Assembly (NCBI GenBank): GCA_001970955.1
Contig: MPUH01000111.1
Span: 41,081 to 105,080, forward strand
Origin: Stentor coeruleus
Taxonomy: Eukaryota > Ciliophora > Heterotrichea > Heterotrichida > Stentoridae
Direction: 5' to 3'
Length of the DNA: 64,000 nucleotides
The translations under genes were made by a program, and so were the position numbers. Positions 1-8,998 of this stretch are shown piece after piece. The first letter of the stretch is position 1, and every line of letters starts with the position of its first letter. The notes beneath the pieces were generated by a model, which worked only from the letters and a program-made list of their open reading frames with translations, searched no databases and had not been told where the DNA came from.

Positions 1-1429
1 AAGTTGTTGAGGATGGTAAGGTTATTTCACTAGGGAATTTTATAGTAATAATAGAATTTGATTTGATTATTGAGTCTAGGGTTAAGGAAAATATATATGT
101 TGTTGTTGAGTATATAGTTGTATCAGATGCTGCTATGGAAATTGATGAAAAAGTGCTTAAGGTTGAAGTAAATGTGCAACCTGTTGAACTTGTGGCTACT
201 GAGGTTTTATCGCTAGTGGTAATTGATATGGTGATATATGGAGATGGTTTTATTGAGTAAGGGTTTGTGATTTTTTTTACTACAAAGCTAAAGTTGTACT
301 CTTCATTTTCATATTGCAATCCTGAAGAAATACTAAGAACATTAGATGCTATACTGCCTGAAATAGAATTTGTAAATCCATAAACCCCTTCAAATACCCC
401 AGTAAGGGTTGAACTGCTGGCGATTGTAAAATCACTAGGAAATGTTATAGTAAGTAAATACCCAGTTCCAACTGGAGCTTCTATTATCATATCAAACGAA
501 TACTCTGAACTTGAGCTTACCTTGCTTTGAGTCCATGAAGATAATGTTAAACTCGCATCTGCAGCAACTGTTACTTGTATAGTTAACGATAAAGACTGTT
601 CTATTGTCCCAATCGAGTCTTTAGTCCTAACATAAAACCCACTAACACTTTTTACAGAAGGTGGACCTTGCATCATACTTATACTAAGACTTACTGAGCC
701 AATAGCCACAGATGAAGATAAATTTATAGTCACAGTACCTTTATCACAAGAACAACTAGTTACTAAAGATCCAACTGTACAACTAGTAACTAAACTTGAT
801 ATACAATAATAATAATTCACACTAGAAGAAAGATCTGAATTAATTGTAGGTGTTGATACTTCAATTATCCCACCAGAAGGTACTGCTACATTTAAAGTTA
901 ATTGAAAAGTCCATATTGACTCTGCAGAGACAATTTGTGAACCAAGAGATACAGTGGCGCCACCCATTGTTCCAGGTTCAATATTTACAGTTAATCCTGA
1001 AGTTGTTGATTGTATAAGTACTGATGATGAGTAATGATATAACCCAATTGAAGTTGTTGTCATCCCTCGATTTGGGTTTACAATATAAGTGATTTCTAGT
1101 TTTCCTGTACTTGCCGTCAGAACATCTTTTGTTATTGTGCAGCTTATTGATTGTCCTGATAAAGATGAGGTTACAAGGACATAACTTGTATCAGTTGTTA
1201 GTTTAAAAGAACATGATAAACTGCTTCCAAAGCTATACTCACTAGGGAATGTCACTGTTATTATGCTGCCTGCTGATACAATAATATTAGGAGTAAAGGT
1301 TATTTGATAATTTGTTGATTTTGATGCTGTATAGCTGTCTCCTGTAACTTGTACTTGTTTAAATGCTATTTATTCCTTACTTGTCCCGGCAGCTAAATGC
1401 ATAAGAATAAAAATCAGAGCGAACTCCAT
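1..1429 (-). CDS. Secreted repeat protein, 5' part of a larger gene
   Basis: Two exons are visible: 1381..1429 and 1..1365. The frame is open to the window edge, so at least 471 residues are seen and the 3' end is missing. The N-terminus (MEFALIFILMHLAAG) is a clear signal peptide. The rest is rich in Ser, Thr and small hydrophobic residues and looks like stacked beta-strand repeats. A motif of the type hydrophobic-T-hydrophobic-x-FPS-D/E recurs three times (ITVTFPSEYS, LTITFPSDFT, ITIKFPSEIT). Cysteines are few and scattered. I do not recognise a named domain. Inference: a large extracellular or surface protein. The start is the only ATG upstream of the signal peptide, and the frame joins only after removing a 15-nt intron. 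The opposite-strand open frame at 63..260 is its shadow. Confidence 0.8.
1366..1380 (-). other. 15-nt intron in the secreted repeat protein gene
   Basis: On the coding strand this reads GTAAGGAATAAATAG. It carries an in-frame TAA. Removing it joins the signal-peptide exon to the repeat region in frame (ACA-ACA-TTT across the joint). Confidence 0.85.
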
Positions 1430-1466
1430 ATTTATAATAATAATAATCCTTAAACACTTCTAATAA

Positions 1467-2921
1467 TTACTCATCCTCAACATTTATACTAGGACGGAAC
1501 AAATTAAACGAGTTAGCCGCTGTGCTTATAAGAACATTAAGACTTGGATGATAGATAATCTCTTTAATATCCTCTTGTCCTTGATGTATAAACAATAATT
1601 GTGAAGGAAATCCAGGCTCTATTTCTCCTTCAGCTTCTACTGATAAGTCCCATATAGTGATTCTATCATCAGCTGAAGATACAGCAATTTCACTTGCATC
1701 AAGAGGGTTCCAAGCAATACTAGTTATTGAATCAGAATGCCATTTAATACAAGCAGCTTGTTTATCAGTGAATCTTAAATCCCATACTTTAAATGTAGAG
1801 TCATCAGATCCTGAGGCAATTTGCGATGTTTCAATAGTATTCCAAGCAATAACATTAACATCACTAGAATGTGCGTTTATAGTAAGCTGTGAATCATCAT
1901 TTGCAGTCCTTAAATCCCATATTTTAATAGTTTTATCAGCAGAACAAGTTGCTAAAACTGATGGTTCAGTTGGACTACGCTGTATATCTTCAATAGAAGA
2001 TGCATGACCTGTTAAAGTTTGTGAATGGGCCCAAGATGCTCCATCATAAGGGTATATATAAAGACAATCACCTCCAGCATAAAGCCAACCATTTTGTCCC
2101 CAACAAAGCCCATATCCTTCATTACCCATACGCCATGATGCTATAGTATTACTTGGAGATTTTACTAATCCTCCTTGTTTTTCAAGCATATCCAAATTTT
2201 CTTTTATATTAAAAATCTGAACACTTCCTCTTTCACTCCATGTTGCCACAACACCTAATTCATTATTTGTCCTTATTCTATTTACTACACCTTGATGACA
2301 AAATTCAGCATATTCCATTTTAGCTTCCATACCTTCTTCTTCATCTGATGAACTTATTCCATCTTCTGAACTTTCTTCTTTATCATCATCTTTTGTTTTA
2401 TAAAGTTCAGACCATTTCATTATATAAATCTTGTTATCACCACTTATTGCTTGACTACCTGATGCTAGATAGACTGTATAAGGAAATGATGAACTATTTA
2501 TTGACCCTTGGACTATGTCTAAAGATAAACATGGCCATTCGACTGATGTTCTATAGAATAAATCATATGCTTCGTTTTCAAAGTCAAGAACTTCATCTAC
2601 TTTTAATTTTCGAGAGTCTCCAACCCAGATTTCTTTTACGATATCTTCTTTAGACTCTTCTTCTTCCATAGCTTGATAGTTGGGATCTGATACTAATTGG
2701 ACATCTCCTGTGCCTGTATCTTCTAGTCTTAGATTCTCGAAATCTTCCCAGTCCTCAGCTTCTCCAATACTACTACCACTATGGATTATTGCCCCTTCTT
2801 CACTTTCAAACTCATCATCTGCAGGATCCTCATAGATTAGATTTTCTTCGTCTGAGGTTTTAGAAATGGTCTCTTGCTTAGGCCGTTTGCTTGGCTTTGA
2901 CCCTGAAGAGACCTTTTTCAT
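1467..2921 (-). CDS. GRWD1: GRWD1/Rrb1-like WD40 ribosome-biogenesis histone chaperone
   Basis: 484 residues. The N-terminal third is very acidic (runs of E and D) and contains the CAF1C/H4-binding type segment around EWPCLSLDI. WD40 repeats follow, with clear SADKTIKIWDLR, GSDDSTFKVWDLR and SADDRITIWDL units. The segment ending SIEDIQRSPTEPSVLATCS matches the GRWD1 family, where the residue before SPTE is usually W and here is R. Family role: nuclear and nucleolar chaperone for ribosomal protein L3 and histones. The open frame extends 14 codons further upstream to a TTG; I start at the first ATG (2919..2921). It ends in TAA. Confidence 0.88.
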   Translation of the reverse strand: MKKVSSGSKPSKRPKQETISKTSDEENLIYEDPADDEFESEEGAIIHSGSSIGEAEDWEDFENLRLEDTGTGDVQLVSDPNYQAMEEEESKEDIVKEIWVGDSRKLKVDEVLDFENEAYDLFYRTSVEWPCLSLDIVQGSINSSSFPYTVYLASGSQAISGDNKIYIMKWSELYKTKDDDKEESSEDGISSSDEEEGMEAKMEYAEFCHQGVVNRIRTNNELGVVATWSERGSVQIFNIKENLDMLEKQGGLVKSPSNTIASWRMGNEGYGLCWGQNGWLYAGGDCLYIYPYDGASWAHSQTLTGHASSIEDIQRSPTEPSVLATCSADKTIKIWDLRTANDDSQLTINAHSSDVNVIAWNTIETSQIASGSDDSTFKVWDLRFTDKQAACIKWHSDSITSIAWNPLDASEIAVSSADDRITIWDLSVEAEGEIEPGFPSQLLFIHQGQEDIKEIIYHPSLNVLISTAANSFNLFRPSINVEDE

Positions 2922-2996
2922 ATTTATTGTGGATTGGATATCAGGATTATGAATAAGTTTCAACTATCAATAGTTATTATATTTACTAATGAAATG

Positions 2997-3214
2997 AATC
3001 GTAGATGATTTTAGTGTTAAAAAAAAATTAGAGTTTTTTATTCTGGTTTTTATTAATATATACGTAAATTATAGGAATTATAAGAAGCTATACTAGCAAG
3101 GGTAAAAAAGNTAATCGTAGATGATTTTAGTGTTAAAAAAAAATTAGAGTTTTTTATTAATATATACGTAAATTATAGGAATTATAAGAAGCTATACTAG
3201 CAAGGGTAAAAAAG
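2997..3214. repeat. Assembly joint: N at 3111 flanked by duplicated sequence
   Basis: About 100 nt before the N (2997..3110) is repeated after it (3113..3214). The first copy carries a 12-nt insertion (around ctggtttttatt). This looks like two overlapping contig ends, possibly from different haplotypes, joined without being merged. It lies in the 5' flank of GRWD1. Confidence 0.8.
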
Positions 3215-3252
3215 AATAAAAATATAAGACTTGTATAATAAATCCATAAAAG

Positions 3253-3325
3253 TACAAGCGGCGGGGATTGAACCCACGACCTTCTGCGTGTAAGGCAGAT
3301 GTGATAACCACTACACTACGCTTGC
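3253..3325 (-). tRNA. tRNA-Val (anticodon UAC)
   Basis: A 73-nt cloverleaf on the minus strand. Acceptor GCAAGCG pairs with CGCTTGT, with a G1-U72 wobble; the discriminator is A. The D-arm contains GTGTAGTGGTTATCAC, typical of eukaryotic tRNA-Val. The anticodon stem TCTGC/GCAGA encloses CTTACAC, giving anticodon UAC at 3290..3292. The T-arm is GTGGG-TTCAATC-CCCGC. There is no intron. It lies between two assembly joints, so local copy number is uncertain. Confidence 0.95.
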
Positions 3326-3329
3326 TTAA

Positions 3330-3390
3330 TAAAATACCAAGTTCTACTTATTTATACAANTAAAATGCCAAGTTCTACTTATTTATACAA
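3330..3390. repeat. Assembly joint: N at 3360 between 30-nt near-identical copies
   Basis: 3330..3359 and 3361..3390 are the same 30 nt with one A/G difference, separated by a single N. Same signature as the other three joints: unmerged overlapping contig ends. Confidence 0.8.
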
Positions 3391-3533
3391 ATTTAGAGGT
3401 TTGTTATTATAGTTATTCTTAAAAAATTAGAAATTATATTCCTTTTAATATTTAAAACCTGTGGCATATTTTTATTTAGTTTAATGACAAGTAAGTATTA
3501 CGAAATATATTGATTTTTAGTAATAAATTATAT

Positions 3534-4697
3534 ATGTACATCATAACAAAAAATGATTTCTACTTTGAATCTAGTTCAAGTGACTCTGGTGAAGAGTATG
3601 AGACTGAAAACAATTTAAAAAGCAAAAAATCTTCACTATGCTCTATATCTACTTCTGATAAATCTATAGGGGCATTACAAAGATTGAGTTCAGAACAGAA
3701 GATTTTTGTAGAGAGTAAAACTATGGAACTAAGTGAAGGGCATTTTAATGAGAAAAAATTCACTAGCTCTGGACCAGATGAAAAATCTGGCTGGCTTAAA
3801 AAACAATCTGATAATATATTGAAGAATTGGAGCTGGCGCTATTTCATCCTAAAAGACTGCAAACTCTGTTACTACCGCAAACCTGGTGACTCCAAACTAT
3901 CAGGTGTGCTCAATTTTACTCAAGTTAGCGCAACACTAAAAATTTACAATGCCCCAAGACCTACAATGTTATCAATTATAGTCAAAGGTCTAACCTATAG
4001 TCTAAACTTAAAATCAGATTCCCCAAATGAACTACAAGACTGGGCGAACAACATTCAAAAACAAATCGACAATTCATGTGGTAAAATCAAAGAAATAGCT
4101 CTGATGAGTTTTGGTGAAAAGCTTTGGAAACATGAACGAATATCAGAATATTTCTTCAAAACCAGTGCTGGAACAGGAGATTTACTATTGTTTAGAAGTA
4201 AAGGATTAAATTCTAAAATACAAAGAGGATTAACAGGAGGTAAATATGATCATGTAGCATTGATATTATGTTATTCTTCAGGAAAAATTTGTTTATTAGA
4301 AGCAACTCATAGTACTGGGGTAGATATTTTGGATTGGGATGATTTTATAGGTTTAGGTTTTCATTTAGGAGTTGAGAGAATTGTTTATAGAAGTCTTAAG
4401 TTTGAAAGGACAATAGAAAAACTGGAAAAACTTGAAGAGTTTATAAAAAGAGTTGAAGGTAAAGCGTATGGACTTTCGATGAAAAAATTATTACCTTATT
4501 TTACGAAAGCTAACCCTGGGGATGAGAGTGATTTTTTTTGTTCAGAACTTGTTGCTTCAGCTTATAAAGTTTTAGAGATTTTACCTTTAACAGTAGCATC
4601 GAATACTTTGCTACCGGGAAACTTTTCTGAAGACAAAGGGTTATCTTTATTAAATGCTGAGTTAGGGCATGAACAAGTTATTGACTTTGATTTGTAG
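3534..4697 (+). CDS. PH domain plus permuted papain-fold (YiiX-like) protein
   Basis: 387 residues. After a Ser/Glu-rich leader, a PH domain spans about residues 83-178 (opening KSGWLKKQ, closing helix ELQDWANNIQKQ), suggesting phosphoinositide binding. The C-terminal half has the permuted NlpC/P60 papain-like layout of the YiiX family: TGDLLLF near 211, catalytic-type His in YDHVALIL near 239, catalytic-type Cys in FFCSELVASAYK near 335. Predicted activity, by fold only, is a thiol hydrolase or acyltransferase acting at a membrane. The frame extends upstream to a TTG; I use the first ATG at 3534. Ends TAG. The substrate is unknown. Confidence 0.82.
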   Translation: MYIITKNDFYFESSSSDSGEEYETENNLKSKKSSLCSISTSDKSIGALQRLSSEQKIFVESKTMELSEGHFNEKKFTSSGPDEKSGWLKKQSDNILKNWSWRYFILKDCKLCYYRKPGDSKLSGVLNFTQVSATLKIYNAPRPTMLSIIVKGLTYSLNLKSDSPNELQDWANNIQKQIDNSCGKIKEIALMSFGEKLWKHERISEYFFKTSAGTGDLLLFRSKGLNSKIQRGLTGGKYDHVALILCYSSGKICLLEATHSTGVDILDWDDFIGLGFHLGVERIVYRSLKFERTIEKLEKLEEFIKRVEGKAYGLSMKKLLPYFTKANPGDESDFFCSELVASAYKVLEILPLTVASNTLLPGNFSEDKGLSLLNAELGHEQVIDFDL

Positions 4698-4968
4698 TTA
4701 ATGTAAACAAAATTAGGTATTTACTACACAATTCATTAAATAATTCAAATATATTTTATCGTAAATTCTCTTTATTTATTATCCCTATCCTTTAAAAACC
4801 TACCAGATTTTATTTAGCAAAGTTAGACTAAATGTCTTGATTATATAAATTTATTCATAGTCCCTAATATTATGTGCATAAAACTATGGGTTTTAAATGC
4901 TACAGAACTGTCCAAGATATTTATTTGGGAATAGTCAAACAACTGAATATCACATATATAATATAAGA

Positions 4969-5010
4969 TAATAGTAAAAATAATAGTAAAAATGATAGTA
5001 AAAATGATAG
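4969..5010. repeat. 12-nt tandem repeat, 3.5 copies
   Basis: Units TAATAGTAAAAA, TAATAGTAAAAA, TGATAGTAAAAA and partial TGATAG. Confidence 0.9.
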
Positions 5011-5984
5011 AAGGAGTTTTCGGAGGATGGATTTTATAAGATAAAATGAGGTGGATGTAATTAAATTATAAGGCATCTGTTGTTATTTATAAAAAATACT
5101 AAATACTTTGCACAAACTTTTTATTATTATTACTCAACAGAAATCTAAAATAATTAAAACTTTTACAGGATTATGCTTGGAAGATAGAGGGTATTCATAC
5201 TAGTAGTTAGAACTTTCGATAGCTCTTTGGCTCTTATTATTTTTCATTACTCTTTCTGATTCTCAGAATTTTCATAGTTCTTGCTTCTCTTTGATTTCGT
5301 GATAATCTCAAGTAATTTTTAGCATAATTGTATAATATGCTTTTAGTTTTTTTACCTTGTGATAATACTTTTCCTAATAAACATAAAGATTTTTTTTAGT
5401 TTCTCTTGTAATTGTTCTCAGAATTCATATGCTTATAACAAATTTTACATAAGTAATGATAGAGACTATAACAAAATAATATAAATAATGCTTGAGCGAA
5501 GATTTTGTGATTACGTCAATCTTAAAAATTTACTAGATCTTTAATATAAAATTATACTGTAAAGCAAAATGATTTTCTTACAGTGTCTGATAATAATGAA
5601 ACATAATTTGGAAATTGTAATGGGGTAAAATATTTAAAACTACTACTCTACCTAAAACTTTTATCAAAATTTTTAAAAAATATGCAGCTAAAGCTTCTGC
5701 AACTTGTTAAATAATAATCTTAGTCTGAATGCATAACTTAGAATATTGAAAAAAATTATAGTATATATCATAAAATTCTTTACTTTTCATATTATAAAGA
5801 ATTCTATAATTTTTTTGTTTGCAAGCTTTTAAAAACTTTTTCAGAGCATCATATGATTCATTTGAAATAACTATTATTTAAATGTGTTTAAAAGAAAAAT
5901 TTAAAGCTAAGATTATATTTAGACAATTTCCATATTGAATAATAGGTTTAAGTATATATAAAATGTAACTGACATATCTAATTA

Positions 5985-6032
5985 AGATATATATTAGATA
6001 TATATTAGACATATATTATATATTTTAGATAT
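5985..6032. repeat. AT-rich short tandem repeat
   Basis: Degenerate copies of TATATATTAGA occur in a row (attaga, attaga, then attata). Confidence 0.6.
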
Positions 6033-6385
6033 AAATTGAACTAATCTGGTTAAAGTTGTTAAGGACTAAGGATTTTTTTTCTTTGTGTACATTTTAATAA
6101 TATATAGAAATCGATTTTGTATTTTTTTTTTTACAATTTGTAAGGAAGATTTCAATTGCAAGGCTTCCTTCAAATGATTCTAGAAAAAAAGTAAATAGTA
6201 TGATGATAATTAGGATATTTTACTTATTTAAGTTGCTAATTTTTGCTTTCAACCCGAATCTATAAGAATTTGTTATATTTAAATCTTAAACTCTTATTCT
6301 AGGTGCTTTTATATGTTAAAGTATAATTGTAATTTTTTTCTGTAGTTGCATTAAATTTTCCATACTTATAAAAGTAAGTAAGAAG

Positions 6386-6589
6386 ATGGGATGCGTAATA
6401 TCAAACAACACAGGCAAAGACGATTGCAAAACTAGAGATTTCCCATATGGTCAGCTGCAAATATATCAAAACTTATCCAGCAAAAGATTTATTAAATCAA
6501 ATTTTATTCGTTTCCGAAATCAACATAAGTCATCACTTCGAGTAATTTATGAAGTGTCTCAATCTATGGAGTCCTCGATAATCCTATAA
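6386..6589 (+). CDS. Small protein with N-terminal acylation motif
   Basis: 67 residues, starting MGCVISNNTG and ending TAA. Gly2 with Ser6 fits N-myristoylation, and Cys3 is a likely palmitoylation site, so a membrane-anchored small protein is plausible. No domain is recognised; the middle is basic and polar. It stands alone between two long spacers. The motif, codon mix and the presence of similar small MG-C proteins in this window favour a real gene, but its length makes chance possible. Confidence 0.5.
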   Translation: MGCVISNNTGKDDCKTRDFPYGQLQIYQNLSSKRFIKSNFIRFRNQHKSSLRVIYEVSQSMESSIIL

Positions 6590-7350
6590 ATCCCCTTAAT
6601 ACAAAATAATAATTTTAAAATAATTGTGTAAAGTATTTAGTGATTGTATCTTCTCAAATAAGATTTTTTTTATCATATTTAACCCATTTTGTAACTTTTG
6701 TACATCTTTCATTATGGAATGCGTAGTTGATTGAATTAAATCAACTGCTTTTATTTAGTAAATAATATTTTCGCTACGTATATAAATCAAATCCTAAAAA
6801 TAGTTTTTCATATATTTATTTTGTATTGATTTTTTCTAAATTACACAAACTGATACTTTGAAAAAACAAACTCTTTATTTATATCTTGCAATCCTGAAAT
6901 TCTTTTCAAATTGAATGACAAGCATCCTAACAAAAACTAATCACAAGGTAAAAATTAGCATGATAAATTTAATACAATTGCACTTTGCCGATATAATATC
7001 TTAAATAGGTTATTTGCTTAATAGATAAAGCATTGATAAATTGTAATAAATTCAATTTATTTAAGCCAATTAAAGAAAAAGAGTCAATATAATTTTAACC
7101 TATCTGGTATGCTAAATATTCATTATAATCAAAACATAAATTATTATAATTAAAATAATTCGACAAGATATTCCAATAAGTTAGTGAAAAAAGCTTCATA
7201 AAAACTTAATATCTAATTATATTTCAATATCCCAAATCCACAACTTTTAGCATTACAAAAACGATATTCTATTTCATATAAAAAGCCCGCACATATATTT
7301 TTAAAATACATTCTAACATATACCAAATTCATAATATTTTCTTCCTTATA
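6590..7350. other. Spacer, 0.76 kb
   Basis: No gene seen. The part just upstream of the next plus-strand gene (about 7200..7350) is richer in C than G, as in other spacers here. Confidence 0.6.
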
Positions 7351-8973
7351 ATGAAATTCAAATTTGAAATCAGTATCGCGGAGATAAAAGAATTAGGATC
7401 AGGTCCCTTCGAGTTCAAAATCTCATTAGATTCAATGGAGCAGCATCTTTATGATACTGATACATTCGAAATATACGGTGAAGGTAATTTTGCATTGGGC
7501 ATTCTGACAAATGATGAAGTGGTGGGAGGATTTCGTATCCCAATGAGTACCTTGCATAGAGTTTCTTCACAATGGTTTCCAGTTACTAGTCCATATACTG
7601 ACTTGATAACTATCCCTGAAAATGTTACAGGGCCAAGGGTGTTCTTATCCATAATCGAAATTTCAGTCTTGTCTCCAGTCCAAGAACGTCAAGAAATCTC
7701 TGAATATTCAATAGAAAGCACACCTAGGGTATTTTCTCCAAATGAATCCAAACATGAAGATTTTGATCCAAAAGACATTTACACCGCGCAGTTGAGCCAA
7801 ATGCTAGATTTGAGTAGAAAAGAAATTATTGAACTACGAGATTTACTTGAAGAAAATAAAAAAGCTATTGACCAAATTCAAGAAAACAGCAAAAAAAGAG
7901 AAGAGGAACTTATAAAACAAATCAAAGCAACACATGAACTTAATAGTAGAATTGAGTCAGAAAATTCTAAACTTCAAGCTGAGAATTTAAGAGTTCAAAT
8001 TGATATTCAGTGTATTAGAACTAGATTGGGAACTTCAATTGAAGAAACTGAAAAATTTAGAGATCTTTTTAAGGATTCTGAACTTAAAAGAAAAGATTTG
8101 CAAAATGTGTTATCAAATGCACACCTTAAATGGCAGGAACTTAAACCTAATTTTAATGCGGTATCAGCTTTAGAAAAGGAGAACCAAAGTTTACTACAAA
8201 GCCTTAAAAATTTAGCTGAAAGGTTAAAAGATGCAGAAAGGGCAAAAATGGTTGATGAAAGCATGAACAGCATAATGTCATCACTTAATGCTACAATAAG
8301 CCAATTAAAATCTGAGAAGGAAGACTTAAAAAAAACCAACAAGCAATTATCAGAAGAAAATGCTTACTATAAAGAACTATTAGAAAAAATGCGAGGAAGT
8401 AAAAGCGAGCATGAACTAAGCGAAACAAGTGAAGCCTCAGATCATAAAGCTCTCCAAAATAAAACCCCAATCAAAGAAGAAAAATCTGACTCAATAGACA
8501 AAGCTTTAAAACTTTATATGAAAGACGCTGGAATGCAAAACCCATTTCAAAAAATTGGTGACGGGGTTTACACTTATGCAAATAAAAAAGTATCAATGAG
8601 TTTAAAAAATGGAGTTCCTGTCATAAGAGTTGGAGGAGGCTACATGTTTATAGATGAGTTCTTAAAAATTTATAATGGGCAAAACAAGAAAAAACCTGAA
8701 GAAGAGTTTAACAACAGATCTTTAAGCCTAGAAAGAAAAATAAGCAAAATAGGAAATGATAAATTTCATGAAGATGATATAGAAAATTTTCGAGATATCA
8801 TAAATACATCACCCCTTTCATCCCCTGTGAAAAAAAAATTATCTGGGCCAACTTTTGCTTATCCAACAAAAAGTGCGATATTAAAGAAAATACCAAGGCT
8901 TAATAACCCAAATAGAGAACTAACTCCGAATTCTAGAAGAAATAGTACTCCAAGACAGGTGTTTTTACCTTAA
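7351..8973 (+). CDS. C2-like, coiled-coil, Gas2-like domain protein
   Basis: 540 residues. Residues 1-110 are a beta-rich C2-like domain (MKFKFEISIAEI at the start, RVFLSIIEIS at the end). Residues about 140-350 are a long coiled coil rich in E, K and L. Near residue 395-440 is a segment ending VIRVGGGYMFIDEFL, which resembles the Gas2-related (GAR) microtubule-binding domain, whose hallmark is VRVGGGW plus an EFL-like end. The tail is basic and Ser/Pro-rich. Inference: a cytoskeletal linker binding microtubules or basal-body structures. The GAR assignment rests on the motif alone. ATG start, TAA stop, no intron seen. Confidence 0.75.
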   Translation: MKFKFEISIAEIKELGSGPFEFKISLDSMEQHLYDTDTFEIYGEGNFALGILTNDEVVGGFRIPMSTLHRVSSQWFPVTSPYTDLITIPENVTGPRVFLSIIEISVLSPVQERQEISEYSIESTPRVFSPNESKHEDFDPKDIYTAQLSQMLDLSRKEIIELRDLLEENKKAIDQIQENSKKREEELIKQIKATHELNSRIESENSKLQAENLRVQIDIQCIRTRLGTSIEETEKFRDLFKDSELKRKDLQNVLSNAHLKWQELKPNFNAVSALEKENQSLLQSLKNLAERLKDAERAKMVDESMNSIMSSLNATISQLKSEKEDLKKTNKQLSEENAYYKELLEKMRGSKSEHELSETSEASDHKALQNKTPIKEEKSDSIDKALKLYMKDAGMQNPFQKIGDGVYTYANKKVSMSLKNGVPVIRVGGGYMFIDEFLKIYNGQNKKKPEEEFNNRSLSLERKISKIGNDKFHEDDIENFRDIINTSPLSSPVKKKLSGPTFAYPTKSAILKKIPRLNNPNRELTPNSRRNSTPRQVFLP

Positions 8974-8998
8974 GATATAAATAATTGCTTTTAAATTA

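Larger units (their letters stand above)
4698..6385. other. Spacer, 1.7 kb, AT-rich
   Basis: No gene is supported. It holds a short 12-nt tandem repeat at 4969..5010, an AT-rich repeat of about 11 nt around 5985..6032, and a coding-like minus-strand tract at about 5237..5395 with a nearby in-frame stop (see findings). Confidence 0.6.
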
